Assembly (NCBI GenBank): GCA_040217155.1
Contig: JAVJNS010000028.1
Coordinates: 146,376-210,375, forward strand
DNA length: 64,000 nucleotides
Direction: 5' to 3'
Source of the DNA: Pelagibius sp040217155
Lineage (GTDB): Bacteria > Pseudomonadota > Alphaproteobacteria > Kiloniellales > Kiloniellaceae
The translations under genes and the position numbers were made by a program. The notes below the pieces were generated by a model. That model was not told where the DNA came from, made no database searches, and saw only the letters and a list, made by a program, of their open reading frames with translations. Of the stretch, positions 27,570 through 36,320 are shown piece after piece; positions within the stretch are counted from its first letter, which is position 1; each line of letters opens with the position of its first letter.

Positions 27570-28007
27570 ATGGAACAGACAGACCAGACAGCTAAGATCA
27601 CCGTTGCGGCCTTCAACCGTTTGCTAGATGAGAGCGCGCCGTTTCAGAAGATCTACGGTTTCGTCACCGAGGAGATCGGCCACGGCACTGCGCGCGTCCG
27701 CCTGCCGGCCGGCGAGCTGCACATCCGGCCCGGCGGCACGCTCAGCGGGCCGGCGCAGATGGCGCTGGCCGATTTCGCCATGTACGCGGCTCTGCTCGGC
27801 GCCATCGGCGAGGTGCCGCTGGCGGTGACCACCAGCCTCAACATCAATTTCCTGCAGCGGCCGCGCCCCGGCGACCTGCAGGCCGATTGCCGGCTCCTCA
27901 AGCTGGGCAAGCGCCTCGCCGTGGGCGACGTCATGCTGCATTCGATCGGCCTGGAAACCCCGGTGTCCCATGCCACGGCGACCTACTCGATCCCGCCCGG
28001 GGTCTAG
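27570..28007 (+). CDS. PaaI-type hotdog-fold thioesterase
   Basis: A 145-residue protein starting MEQTDQTAKI (ATG 27570). The hotdog core: HIRPGGTLSGPAQMALADFA (about 47-66), where Ser-Gly replaces the common His-Gly-Gly but the Asp on the central helix is kept; TSLNINFLQRPRPGDL (about 90) and VSHATATYSIP at the end. It likely hydrolyses an acyl-CoA; the substrate is unknown. An in-frame upstream extension to 27354 overlaps the promoter area and is unlikely. Confidence 0.87.
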   Translation: MEQTDQTAKITVAAFNRLLDESAPFQKIYGFVTEEIGHGTARVRLPAGELHIRPGGTLSGPAQMALADFAMYAALLGAIGEVPLAVTTSLNINFLQRPRPGDLQADCRLLKLGKRLAVGDVMLHSIGLETPVSHATATYSIPPGV

Positions 28008-28077
28008 GGGGGCGGCGACTTTACGAAGTATTCCAACGGCTTGGAAGAAGGGCGTCAGGTCAAGCAGTTAGCAGTAT

Positions 28078-28091
28078 GGTATTACAATACC
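28078..28091. promoter_or_regulatory. Perfect palindrome, operator-like
   Basis: GGTATT-AC-AATACC lies in the 247-bp gap before rplM, about 40 bp upstream of the -35 box. Flanking TATG and CATA extend the symmetry imperfectly. The regulator is unknown. Confidence 0.4.
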
Positions 28092-28130
28092 GCATAGCTA
28101 AGATATTCGCTTTTCAGGCGCTTTTTCGCG

Positions 28131-28159
28131 TTGACTTACCCTGGCGCGGACCCTAGAAA
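28131..28159 (+). promoter_or_regulatory. Probable sigma-70 type promoter of rplM-rpsI
   Basis: TTGACT (28131-28136), a 17-bp spacer and TAGAAA (28154-28159). It leaves a leader of about 90 nt before rplM ATG 28254. Confidence 0.65.
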
Positions 28160-28253
28160 TCGCGGCTTCGGAACACCGGCCGCCGCCAGGGCAGCCCCTG
28201 ATGATGGGATGCCGGGCGTTCCTTCCCGAATTCAGCGACGAATGGTTGGCAAA

Positions 28254-28718
28254 ATGAAGACCTATTCCGCCACTCCGTCGGACATCGAGAAGAAATGGAT
28301 CTTGATCGATGCCGACGGCGTTGTCCTTGGCCGCCTCGCTTCGCAGGTCGCCAAAATCCTGCGCGGCAAGCATAAGCCGAGCTTCACGCCGCACATGGAC
28401 TGCGGCGACAATGTGATCATCGTCAACGCCGGGAAGGTCAAGCTGACCGGCAAGAAGACGAGCGACAAGGTGTACTACTGGCACACCGGCCATCCGGGCG
28501 GCATCAAGCAGCGCACGGCCGGGCAGATTCTCGACGGCGAACATCCCGAGCGGGTGGTCGAAAAGGCGGTGGAACGCATGATCACGCGCAATCGTCTGGG
28601 ACGCCAGCAGTTGAAGAACCTGCGCGTCTATGCCGGGACCGAGCACCCCCATGAGGCTCAGCAGCCGGAGGTCCTGGACCTCCAGGCGATGAATGCGAAG
28701 AACAAGAGGAGCCTGTAA
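28254..28718 (+). CDS. rplM: 50S ribosomal protein L13
   Basis: A 154-residue ribosomal protein starting MKTYSATPSDIEKKW. Family segments: DADGVVLGRLASQVAKIL, IIVNAGKVKLTGKK, YYWHTGHPGGIK and RMITRNRLGRQQLKNLRVY. Upstream in-frame starts (28131, 28242) would overlap the promoter or add non-family residues. It is in an operon with rpsI, 2 bp apart. Confidence 0.98.
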   Translation: MKTYSATPSDIEKKWILIDADGVVLGRLASQVAKILRGKHKPSFTPHMDCGDNVIIVNAGKVKLTGKKTSDKVYYWHTGHPGGIKQRTAGQILDGEHPERVVEKAVERMITRNRLGRQQLKNLRVYAGTEHPHEAQQPEVLDLQAMNAKNKRSL

Positions 28719-28720
28719 GG

Positions 28721-29212
28721 ATGGCCGACGAGACTCAAACCCTGAGTGATCTGGGCGATCTGGCCGAGGCCACCGGCATTGCGCCGGAGGCGGCGGCCGA
28801 AACGGTGGAGCCGAAGCGCGATGCCTTCGGCCGCTCCTATGCGACCGGCAAGCGCAAGGACGCGGTGGCCCGCGTGTGGATCAAGCCGGGCAGCGGCAAG
28901 GTGACGGTGAATGGCCGGGACCAGGCCGAGTATTTCGCGCGCCCCGTGCTGCGCATGATTCTGGCTCAGCCGTTCCTGGTGGCCGACCGCGGCGACCAGT
29001 TCGACGTGGTCTCCACGGTCAAGGGCGGCGGCCTCTCCGGCCAGGCCGGCGCGGTGCGCCACGGCATCTCCAAGGCGCTGGTGCTCTATGAGCCGGGCCT
29101 GCGTCCGGTGCTCAAGCAGGGCGGCTTCCTGACCCGCGACTCCCGCGTCGTCGAGCGTAAGAAGTACGGCCGCGCCAAGGCCCGCCGCAGCTTCCAGTTC
29201 TCCAAGCGCTAA
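28721..29212 (+). CDS. rpsI: 30S ribosomal protein S9
   Basis: 163 residues with a 35-residue N-terminal extension typical of alphaproteobacteria, then YATGKRKDAVARVWIKPG, GGGLSGQAGAVRHGISKAL and the C-terminal tail ending FQFSKR that reaches the P-site tRNA. Confidence 0.98.
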   Translation: MADETQTLSDLGDLAEATGIAPEAAAETVEPKRDAFGRSYATGKRKDAVARVWIKPGSGKVTVNGRDQAEYFARPVLRMILAQPFLVADRGDQFDVVSTVKGGGLSGQAGAVRHGISKALVLYEPGLRPVLKQGGFLTRDSRVVERKKYGRAKARRSFQFSKR

Positions 29213-29236
29213 GGCGCAGGGCGGAACCAGCGGACG

Positions 29237-29275
29237 AAGGGCCTGCACTCCTGGTGCGGGCCCTTTTTCTTTGTG
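29237..29275 (+). terminator. Rho-independent terminator of rplM-rpsI
   Basis: AAGGGCCTGCAC pairs with GGTGCGGGCCCTT around a TCCT loop with one T-G bulge pair, then TTTTCTTTG. Confidence 0.88.
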
Positions 29276-29314
29276 CCTGACGCAAGGCTTGCCCGAATTG
29301 CGAAAGCAAAGAAC

Positions 29315-31267
29315 TCAGGATGATCCAGCCGCTGGGCGGGTGATCTGCTCATAGAGATTAATTCTTAATCCCAAAGCAGCCGAGCCCTCAACGCTCAGGT
29401 GGCCCTCGTCACTGAACAGGGGTGTATCCCCGATCGAAGCCGAACAGGTGTCAGCGTCGCAAATTGCGTCGATCATCGAGACGACATGGAAGGATTGGCG
29501 GATTCGTTTCAGCAGCATCTCAGACAGAACGGTGTCGTTGCTGAACTGGTCCCTTGAGAAATTGCAGTTCGCCAGAGGTCTGTTGAGGAACATAGCGCCA
29601 AGCAGGCACTTTCCCAGATTCTTACCGCTGCGTGGGGTCGGAGATACGACAACCGGAACGGCACCGGTGGCCTCGATTGTCTTCAACGTTTCCACGAACC
29701 TCTGCTCAATGAAGTCGAGGTTCGATTTCCGTACAGTGCCATTCGCGAGGATCAAGTCGTATCTGGAATCGTCTAGGTAGTTGAAGATACTCGAAACAAC
29801 AACGTACTTGACGGAGTTACTGCTTCGAAGCCAATCCAAAACACTGCTGTTGAATTCGATGCACTTTGTTGCCCGCCCAGCGGAAAGATTCCTAGCCGGC
29901 GAGAATTTGGCAACGCCAAACAAGGGCGCGCAGCCGGAGTTTGTCATCTGTACCAGCGCTATACCTTTCTTGGACTCGAGGAGCGCCGGGATCAAATGCA
30001 TAGCAAAGCTGTCACCCCATACCAGAATCTCTGGAGTGTCGCCTGTCCGGCATTTGGGCGACAAGGTGAAATCCCGCGTACAGTCTTTGCTGAGGCCGAA
30101 GTTCGGCTCGGTGAATTTCGCCTCGGTGAAGCTGAAACCAAACGAATTTTTCCTGGTGGGAAAGCCATCCTGAAGATGGCCGATCAGTCCAACGGAGATA
30201 AAGATGCTGGCTACGATGACGCTTATGCCGAGACAGCGATTTGGCGATGTACTGCGCAGCGACGGAGCGTAGCGGAAGGGGCGTTCGACGAAGCGCCAGC
30301 TCAAGAAGGCAAGGATAAGAGAACCAGCCGCAAGCGAAGTCATCACAATGTCAGAGGGTTCGCCCAGACTGCGAACGCGGGCGAAAGCGAAGAGGGGTTG
30401 ATGCCATAGGTAAGCGCTGTAGCTGATCAATCCAATGCTGACAAAGGGGCGCAGCGACAATATCCTTGCAGTCCAGGTACTGCTGCCGCCAAAGAGAATG
30501 ATCAGGGCCGTGCCACCGACCGGAGCCAGTGCAAAGACGGAAGGAAAGGGTGTCGATTCATCGTAAGCGAGGACGGAAAACAGGACGAGAGTCAGTCCTA
30601 GAAGCGAAAGCACGTTACTTGGCTTCAGCTGTCGGCGATACAGGAAGAACGCGCAAAGGGAGCCTGCCAGCAGTTCCCATGCCCGAGTTGGCGCCAAATA
30701 GAAGTTGGCGAGTGGCTCGTTGCGCCAGCCCCATTCGCTGAGCAGTAGGCTGGCGATTGAAATCAGGACAATTGAATAAATTAGTGGCTGACGCCCGAAG
30801 CGCCACATGAGCAGGATGAAGATTGGAAAGACCAGATAGTACTGCTCTTCGACTGCAAGGCTCCAGGTGTGCAGGAGCGGCATGTCGGCTGCGTCCGCGT
30901 CAAAGTAACCGCTCTTCCGCCAGAACAGGATGTTCGATAGGAAAACACTTACAGCGACGATGCTTTGCGCAAAGTTTTCGAGTTGCAACGGCGACAACCA
31001 AAGCCAGGCAAAAGGAATTGTGCAAAGCATGACGAGGAACAGAGCTGGAAGAATTCGCCTCGCCCTGCGCTCATAGAACTTCAGCAGGGAAAAGGAGTTG
31101 TTGGTGCGCTCGTTGATGATGATCGACGTGATCAGATAGCCGCTAATAACGAAGAAAACGTCGACGCCGACGAATCCGCCGCTAAAGATCTCAAAACCCG
31201 CATGAAAAAGGATCACCGGGACGACGGCGACCGCACGAAGCCCGTCGATTTCTCGTCTGTATTGCAT
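29315..31267 (-). CDS. Membrane acyltransferase with SGNH domain (OafA/YrhL type)
   Basis: A 650-residue protein starting MQYRREIDGLRAVAVVPVI (ATG 31267). The N-terminal acyltransferase-3 domain (1-350) has about 10 membrane helices, the EIDGLRA motif with RAVAV, VDVFFVISGYLIT and LHTWSLAVEEQYYLVFPI. The C-terminal extracytoplasmic SGNH hydrolase domain (about 430-645) has VWGDSFAMHLIP (Ser block I) and SDEGHLSVEGSAALG (Asp/His block V). Such proteins O-acetylate surface polysaccharide or lipid sugars. Its base composition is clearly lower in G+C than its neighbours and codon use includes many A/T-ending codons, suggesting transfer. It stands alone, convergent with rpsI. Confidence 0.92.
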   Translation of the reverse strand: MQYRREIDGLRAVAVVPVILFHAGFEIFSGGFVGVDVFFVISGYLITSIIINERTNNSFSLLKFYERRARRILPALFLVMLCTIPFAWLWLSPLQLENFAQSIVAVSVFLSNILFWRKSGYFDADAADMPLLHTWSLAVEEQYYLVFPIFILLMWRFGRQPLIYSIVLISIASLLLSEWGWRNEPLANFYLAPTRAWELLAGSLCAFFLYRRQLKPSNVLSLLGLTLVLFSVLAYDESTPFPSVFALAPVGGTALIILFGGSSTWTARILSLRPFVSIGLISYSAYLWHQPLFAFARVRSLGEPSDIVMTSLAAGSLILAFLSWRFVERPFRYAPSLRSTSPNRCLGISVIVASIFISVGLIGHLQDGFPTRKNSFGFSFTEAKFTEPNFGLSKDCTRDFTLSPKCRTGDTPEILVWGDSFAMHLIPALLESKKGIALVQMTNSGCAPLFGVAKFSPARNLSAGRATKCIEFNSSVLDWLRSSNSVKYVVVSSIFNYLDDSRYDLILANGTVRKSNLDFIEQRFVETLKTIEATGAVPVVVSPTPRSGKNLGKCLLGAMFLNRPLANCNFSRDQFSNDTVLSEMLLKRIRQSFHVVSMIDAICDADTCSASIGDTPLFSDEGHLSVEGSAALGLRINLYEQITRPAAGSS

Positions 31268-31457
31268 CTCAGCTCGTGAACGGCGCTTGGGTCTTGGGGC
31301 CTGACCAGGAGGACGAATGACAGCTTGAAAAGTAGCTGAAATGTATCCGATTCCCGCCGCATTGAAAGCGGGACATAGCGAAATTCGCGGCCAAACGAAG
31401 GCCGCAACCGCCATTTCCCGGATCTGTTTCGAGTCGGCGGCAGGCCCTTGACAGCGG

Positions 31458-31844
31458 CTAGCGCTCCAGGCAGTCGCCCCTGCTGCAGTCGTGTCTGATC
31501 TTCATGTACTCGATGAGCTTTTCCTTGTCGCCGAGGACGCTCTTGGCGTTTTCTGCCAAGCCGCCGCAGCCCCGCATGCCGTCGAAAATCCGCATCTTTG
31601 CCATGCCGAGCTTGCCGTAGGGGGTAAGGTCGGCAATGGCCTGGATTTCCCGCGACATTTCATAACGGCGGCAAAGTTCCAGGCCTCCGGCGATCCGGCC
31701 GATGTTGTATTCGAAGGTTTGCATCTTATCCCAGCTCTCCTTGGGCTGGGTGCCCGGGCCGGTTGCCGCCTCTGCCGGCTGGGCGACCGGTCCAAAGGCC
31801 ATGCTCCCCAAGATCAAGATCAAAGAAAAAGTAAGAAATCGCAT
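31458..31844 (-). CDS. Secreted hypothetical protein with four cysteines
   Basis: A 128-residue precursor starting MRFLTFSLILILGSMAFG (ATG 31844), signal peptide likely cleaved after AEA (about 26). The mature part is helical (FEYNIGRIAGGLELCRRYEM) and has four Cys (about 57, 93, 121 and 125), which could form two disulfides in the periplasm. No known family. A start 12 codons upstream is possible but only adds a basic lead. Confidence 0.7.
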   Translation of the reverse strand: MRFLTFSLILILGSMAFGPVAQPAEAATGPGTQPKESWDKMQTFEYNIGRIAGGLELCRRYEMSREIQAIADLTPYGKLGMAKMRIFDGMRGCGGLAENAKSVLGDKEKLIEYMKIRHDCSRGDCLER

Positions 31845-32172
31845 TCTTCGCTCCCCGAGATGCCTGCGCGTTCGCTCCATTGTGGTAAACTCTTTCTATC
31901 ACACGTAGAAAGTGAAGTGGCGGAAAAGCGTAGATTACGTCTCGATTCCTTCCCGTTATGGTTAATGCTGGCAGGAGATATCGGGAAAGTGACAAGAGCC
32001 GTCAAAAGCTGCTGCGGCAGTTCCGCTCGACCGTCGTAAAACAACTTCCTATCGCTCTACTGCATCGTGTAAACGAGGTCACCAGCCTGTCCTGGTAGCC
32101 GCACGCGGCGGCAAGGCGCGGCCGGGCGCCGGCAAAGTCCAGCCGGATATCTCGCAACAAGAGGAAAAATTC
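31845..32172. other. Noncoding gap of 328 bp with an inverted repeat
   Basis: No convincing gene is seen. CTTTCTA (31892-31898) and TAGAAAG (31906-31912) form a perfect 7-bp inverted repeat, 48 bp upstream of the secreted protein's ATG, a position suited to an operator. The gap is A+T-richer than the flanks up to about 32090, then returns to high G+C toward the gamma-carbonic anhydrase remnant. Confidence 0.5.
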
Positions 32173-32406
32173 ATGAGCGGTCACATCCCGCCCTCCCGCG
32201 GCCGCTGGCCGAAGATCCATCCCGGCGCCGTCGTCGGCGGCGCCGTCATCGCCGACGTCGACAAGAGCCGCGTCGGGAACAAGATCCGCGTTGGGGCAGG
32301 GATCGACCTGCAGGACCGCACCATTGCGCAGGACAATCGCGACTGGGCCGAAGCTGCCGCTCTCTCGGCGAAGAAAGACGAGCGCGGCTCACAGGCTGTG
32401 CGATGA
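32173..32406 (+). pseudogene. Truncated, internally deleted gamma-carbonic anhydrase copy
   Basis: A 77-codon open frame whose first ~55 codons match the complete gene at 38266-38835: MSGHI-P-RG-WPKIHP at the N-terminus, then NKIRVGAG and LQD-TI. The copy lacks about 16 residues in between, including part of the left-handed beta-helix, and everything after the first third, so the zinc-binding histidines (in GNHD and VGHQALIH of the full copy) are missing. The ribosome binding region (CAAGAGG) before the ATG is also shared. The last ~20 codons are unrelated, and the stop overlaps the start of the thioesterase gene (ATGA), so it may now act as a translated leader. Confidence 0.8.
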
Positions 32407-32864
32407 GCGGCTCGAAGCGCAGTGTCGACGCTGACGTGGCCCGGACGCGCTTTGAAGCGGCGCTTGAGGATCATGAGCAGGTTTTCGAGAAGTTTTTTCT
32501 CGCCCGCCTGATCGGCCTGGAGTTCGCGTATCTTCCCGCAGATGCGGCCGACGCGGAGAAGGATACCTGCCGCATCGAGTTCGATATCTCCGAGATGCTG
32601 ATGAACCCTCAAGGCACCCTGCATGGAGGTATCATCGCGACGGTGATGGACATATCCATGGGCCATCTCGTGAACCGGATAGCCGGGCCGGGCGCGACGA
32701 TCGAGATGAAGATACAGTTCATGCGGCCGGTCGGCGCGGGCCGTGCCGTCTGCGAGGGTCGTTTTCTGCGCCGAGGCCGCTCGCTCTCCTTCATGGAAAG
32801 CCGTTTCTACGGTCCAGACGGAAAGCTCGCCGGTCTCGCCACCGCTACCTGGAAGATGCCCTGA
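32403..32864 (+). CDS. PaaI-type hotdog-fold thioesterase
   Basis: A 153-residue hotdog protein. The active-site segment MNPQGTLHGGIIATVMDISMG (split: NPQGTLHGG, ATVMDISMG; about 70-90) has the usual Asn, His-Gly-Gly and Asp; EMKIQFMRPVGAG (about 101) and ESRFYGPDGKLAGLATATW complete the fold. Its ATG overlaps the TGA of the carbonic anhydrase remnant. Its TGA directly abuts the tctA stop on the opposite strand (TGATCA). Confidence 0.88.
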   Translation: MSGSKRSVDADVARTRFEAALEDHEQVFEKFFLARLIGLEFAYLPADAADAEKDTCRIEFDISEMLMNPQGTLHGGIIATVMDISMGHLVNRIAGPGATIEMKIQFMRPVGAGRAVCEGRFLRRGRSLSFMESRFYGPDGKLAGLATATWKMP

Positions 32865-34385
32865 TCAGCCGGCTTCCCTCTTGTCTGCCGCGCGACGCCC
32901 CAATCGCTGGATCAGCGGGATGAGGATGAGGATCGCCAGGGTGATCGCGATGATCGACAGCGAGCCGGGGCGTTCGATGAAGATCATGAAGGATCCGCGA
33001 GAGATCGTGAGTGTCTGGCGCAACGCCTCTTCGGCGAGCGGACCGAGTACGAGTGCCAGGACTAGGGCCGCGGGCGAGAATCCGAAAAGACGCATGAAGA
33101 AGCCGGCGATCCCGGCGAAGAACATCAGCCAGACTTCGATGATCGAGCCGCTGACGCTGAAGGTGCCGAGGGTGCAGATCACGATGACGCCGGGCGCCAG
33201 GATGCGGTAGGGAATCCGAATCAGCCAGACGAAGACGGGGATCGCGAAGATGTTGATGGCGAGGAGCGCCATGTTGCCGAGATACATCGAGGCGATGAGG
33301 CCCCAGGCGAATTCCGGGTTCTGCGCCATCAGCAGGGGCCCTGGCCGCAGGCCCCAAAGCAGGAAGGCCGCGAGCAGGACGGCGGTGGAAGCCGAGCCCG
33401 GAATGCCCAAAGTCAGCAGTGGGATCATCGCTCCGGAGGACGCGGCGTTGTTCGCGGTCTCGGGCGCCACCAGCCCGGCCATCGCGCCCTTGCCGAATTT
33501 CTCCGGCGTCTTTGAAACCGAGCGCTCGACGGAGTAGGCCATCAGCGAGGCGATGGTCGCGCCCGCGCCGGGGATGACACCGACGACGAAGCCAAGCAGG
33601 GAGCCGCGCACCATGGTCATGCGAGTCTCGATCCAGTCGCGCGCTTCCGGCCAGAAGCGCTGGTCCTTGGTGTACTGGACGATGGTCCCAGAGCCCCTGG
33701 CGTGCAGTCCCTGATAGAAGGCGAAATAGAGTTCGCCGAGACCGAAAAGGCCGATCGCGATCGGGATGAAGTGGATTCCGCCGATGAGCTCCGCCGAGCC
33801 GAAGGTGTAGCGGCTCTGGCCGGTCTCAAGGTCGACGCCCACGGTGCCGAGCGCGAAACCGATCAGTGCCGAAATCACCCCATAGCGCCAATTCGAGCCG
33901 ATCATCACGACCAGCGTCAACATGCCCATCATGGCGAGCAGGAAGTACTCGGGAGGGCCGAAATTCCGGGCGACCTGGCTGAACAGGGGGGCCAGCAGGG
34001 TGATCAGGATGACCCCCACGGTGCCGCCCACGAAGGAGGCGGCTGCCTGCATCACCAGCGCGGGGCCGGCGCGGCCCTGCTGCGCCAGCGGAAAGCCGTC
34101 GAAGGTGCTGGCGACGGTCGCCGACTCGCCTGGCGTGTTCAACAGGATCGAGGTGATCGTGCCCCCGTACATGGCGCCGTAGTAGATGGCCGCCAGCATC
34201 ATGACCGCGCCGATCGGATCCATGCCGAAGGTCACCGGCAGCAGGATCGCGAGGCCCGCCGAAGGACCGAAGCCGGGAATGACGCCGACGACCATGCCTA
34301 CCATCGCGCCGATCAGAAGATAGAGCAGGTTGATCGGGCTTATCGCGACGGAAAGGCCCATCCAGAGGTCGGAGAAGATTTCCAC
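32865..34385 (-). CDS. tctA: Tripartite tricarboxylate transporter, large permease TctA (operon 1)
   Basis: A 506-residue membrane protein with about 12 helices. The family motif GVIPGFGPSAGLAILLP (about 34-50) and its second-half counterpart GVIPGAGATIASLMAYSVER (about 262-281) are present, plus GLVAPETANNAASSGAMIPLL (split: VAPETANNA, SGAMIPLLTLGIPGS; about 305-330). TctA with TctB forms the sodium-coupled membrane part that takes up a carboxylate delivered by TctC. It is last in the C-B-A order on the minus strand. Confidence 0.95.
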   Translation of the reverse strand: MEIFSDLWMGLSVAISPINLLYLLIGAMVGMVVGVIPGFGPSAGLAILLPVTFGMDPIGAVMMLAAIYYGAMYGGTITSILLNTPGESATVASTFDGFPLAQQGRAGPALVMQAAASFVGGTVGVILITLLAPLFSQVARNFGPPEYFLLAMMGMLTLVVMIGSNWRYGVISALIGFALGTVGVDLETGQSRYTFGSAELIGGIHFIPIAIGLFGLGELYFAFYQGLHARGSGTIVQYTKDQRFWPEARDWIETRMTMVRGSLLGFVVGVIPGAGATIASLMAYSVERSVSKTPEKFGKGAMAGLVAPETANNAASSGAMIPLLTLGIPGSASTAVLLAAFLLWGLRPGPLLMAQNPEFAWGLIASMYLGNMALLAINIFAIPVFVWLIRIPYRILAPGVIVICTLGTFSVSGSIIEVWLMFFAGIAGFFMRLFGFSPAALVLALVLGPLAEEALRQTLTISRGSFMIFIERPGSLSIIAITLAILILIPLIQRLGRRAADKREAG

Positions 34386-34442
34386 TTGTACGAGACTCCA
34401 GCAGGCTTGGGCGTCAGGGGCGCAGGTGTTGGAGGACGGACG

Positions 34443-34898
34443 TCAGAACGGCAGCGCCATTACGCCGTCGGGCATCGCGGCGTTCAGCAGCCTGTCGAAC
34501 AGCAGGTAGATGCTGCCGGGGAAGACCACCGCGACGGCCAGGTTCTGAAGATGGTGCCCCCGGTTGAGCAGCGAGAGGGAGACCAGCAGAAAGGCCGCCA
34601 TCGCCAGGACCCCGCCCAGTAAGTTCAGCGAGAGGACGAGGCCCCCCGTCAGGACCACCACCAGGCCGCTGGTGCGCCAGTGCGAGGAGGCTCTCTCGAC
34701 TTCACTGCGTCCCCGCTTGAATTCCGACCAAAGACCCCAAAGGCAAAAGGCCATCAGCAGGATCCCGATGAGGCGCGGAAAGAAGCCGGGACCCAGCCGT
34801 CCCGACACCGACAGGAAGGCCAGGTCCGCGAAGGCCACGTAAGTATAGAAACCGCTTGCGAACAGGACCACGAGCAGGAAGGCTACTCTCATGGGCAT
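34443..34898 (-). CDS. tctB: Tripartite tricarboxylate transporter, small permease TctB (operon 1)
   Basis: A 151-residue protein with four hydrophobic helices: VAFLLVVLFASGFYTYVAF, GPGFFPRLIGILLMAFCL (preceded by SVSGRLGPGFFP, the usual TctB motif), LVVVLTGGLVLSLNLLG and a final pair. It starts at ATG 34898 with GGGGGA 7 bp upstream. It lies between tctC and tctA. Confidence 0.9.
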   Translation of the reverse strand: MPMRVAFLLVVLFASGFYTYVAFADLAFLSVSGRLGPGFFPRLIGILLMAFCLWGLWSEFKRGRSEVERASSHWRTSGLVVVLTGGLVLSLNLLGGVLAMAAFLLVSLSLLNRGHHLQNLAVAVVFPGSIYLLFDRLLNAAMPDGVMALPF

Positions 34899-34960
34899 CG
34901 AGTCCCCCTAGACATCGGCAGCCCGGTGGCTGCCGATGTCCGGTCGTTGGGTTGCCATGT

Positions 34961-35947
34961 CTACTTGATGACGCCCTGCTCGCGTAGAATTTCAGCGAAG
35001 CCTTCCTGAGTCCGCAGCAGGAACACCTTGAACTCATCGCCGTACTTGATGTTCTCAGTGAGTTGGTTCTTCTCGATGTAGTCATCCCATTCCGGCGTCT
35101 CGACGACCTTTTTCATGGTCTCGATCCACCAGGTCTGCGCTTCGCCCGGGGCACCCGGGGCGAGGATCAGGCCGCGCGGCATCGACACGCCGATGTCGTA
35201 ACCCGCTTCCGCCAGTGTCGGCACGCCCTTGAGGGCGGAGGGCGTCTTCTCGCCGCTGAAGGCAATCGCCTTCATGTCGCCCGACTCGACAAGTCCGAGG
35301 ATCTCGCCCGGGTTCGCCACCATGGCGTCGAGCGCGTCGGAAAGCAGCGCCGTGTTCATCTCGCCAAAGGCGTTGAACGACACGTAGTCGAAGTCGAAGC
35401 CGGCTTTCTTCGAGAACAGCTTCGGAACGATGAAGTCGACATTCACCGTGCCGGTGCCGCCGATCGTCGGCGGGCTCTGCTTGGCGCTTTCGATGAATTC
35501 GTCCAGCGTATCGATCTCTGAGGTGCCGTTGACGACCAGCACGAGGTCGTCCGTTGCCAGCAGCGCGATTGGGGTGAAGTCGTCGGGACCCCAAGGCGTG
35601 TCCGCCTGCAGCGGCGTGGTGATAAAGCTGCCGCTGGTGGTGGAGATGTCGTAGCCGCTGCCGGACTTCGAATAGAGGTAGCCCCATCCCACGGCGCCGC
35701 TGCCGCCGGGCCGGTTTTCGGCGGAGATGTCGTCGGGATAGAGTTTGTATTTCGTGAGAATGTCGATGAGCGTGCGCGACATGATGTCATTGCCGCCGCC
35801 CGGCCCAAAGGCGATGGTCCATTCCAGCGGCTTGCCGGGATAGCTTTGCGCCTGGACATCGCTCATCCAGACGGAAGCCGTAATGCAGGCGGTGATCACG
35901 GCGCCCATTCGCAGCGCCCTGCGGGCGCCGGATTTCTGTTCAAACAT
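34961..35947 (-). CDS. tctC: Tripartite tricarboxylate transporter substrate-binding protein TctC (operon 1)
   Basis: A 328-residue precursor starting MFEQKSGARRALRMGAV (ATG 35947, GGGAGG 9 bp upstream), with a signal peptide ending near VQAQS. The mature periplasmic protein shows the Bug/TctC pattern: FGPGGGNDIMSRTL (substrate loop 1), ENRPGGSGAVGWGYL, then TVNVDFIVPKLFSKK and GVPTLAEAGYDIG. The ligand cannot be read from the sequence. Expression probably starts in the 450-bp divergent region shared with the crotonase-SDR pair. Confidence 0.93.
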   Translation of the reverse strand: MFEQKSGARRALRMGAVITACITASVWMSDVQAQSYPGKPLEWTIAFGPGGGNDIMSRTLIDILTKYKLYPDDISAENRPGGSGAVGWGYLYSKSGSGYDISTTSGSFITTPLQADTPWGPDDFTPIALLATDDLVLVVNGTSEIDTLDEFIESAKQSPPTIGGTGTVNVDFIVPKLFSKKAGFDFDYVSFNAFGEMNTALLSDALDAMVANPGEILGLVESGDMKAIAFSGEKTPSALKGVPTLAEAGYDIGVSMPRGLILAPGAPGEAQTWWIETMKKVVETPEWDDYIEKNQLTENIKYGDEFKVFLLRTQEGFAEILREQGVIK

Positions 35948-36211
35948 GCTTTTTCCTCCCTTGTTCGGATTGCTCCCGACAATCGGCTCTTGCTGGGCCG
36001 CTCGCAACTCGTCGGATGTTTGTCGACCTACTCCATTATTTCAAACCAGCAAACTTCGGCATCCTCGTGCGGCTTTTTCCAAGACAGCGCGCGTCACCGT
36101 CACGCCATCACGCCGGGAGAGCCGCTCCACTTCGCCGACAATTCCTGCCGGCGGGGCTTTCACGCAAATACGTCGGTCTCAGCGCAGAGACTTTCCTGTT
36201 CAGGCCACCTG

Positions 36212-36223
36212 ATTGTCAACAAT
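36212..36223. promoter_or_regulatory. Operator-like site, TTGT-N2-ACAA type (site 1)
   Basis: ATTGTCAACAAT is symmetric except for the two central bases (TTGT-CA-ACAA). This half-site spacing resembles operators of GntR/FadR-subfamily regulators. The same 10 bp recur inverted at 36321-36330. Confidence 0.5.
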
Positions 36224-36320
36224 AATTCCCTCCAATCATATACCAGAGGCGTTTAAGGCCGCAAAGGCGCGGATCTGTGGTGCTTAGTGCTTCTACTGTC
36301 ATTGATTGCGAAACGGAACG

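Noticed and set aside
29448..30409. Plus-strand frames of 110-137 codons opposite the acyltransferase
   Set aside because: They lie antisense to a well-supported gene with both domain signatures intact and show no family features.
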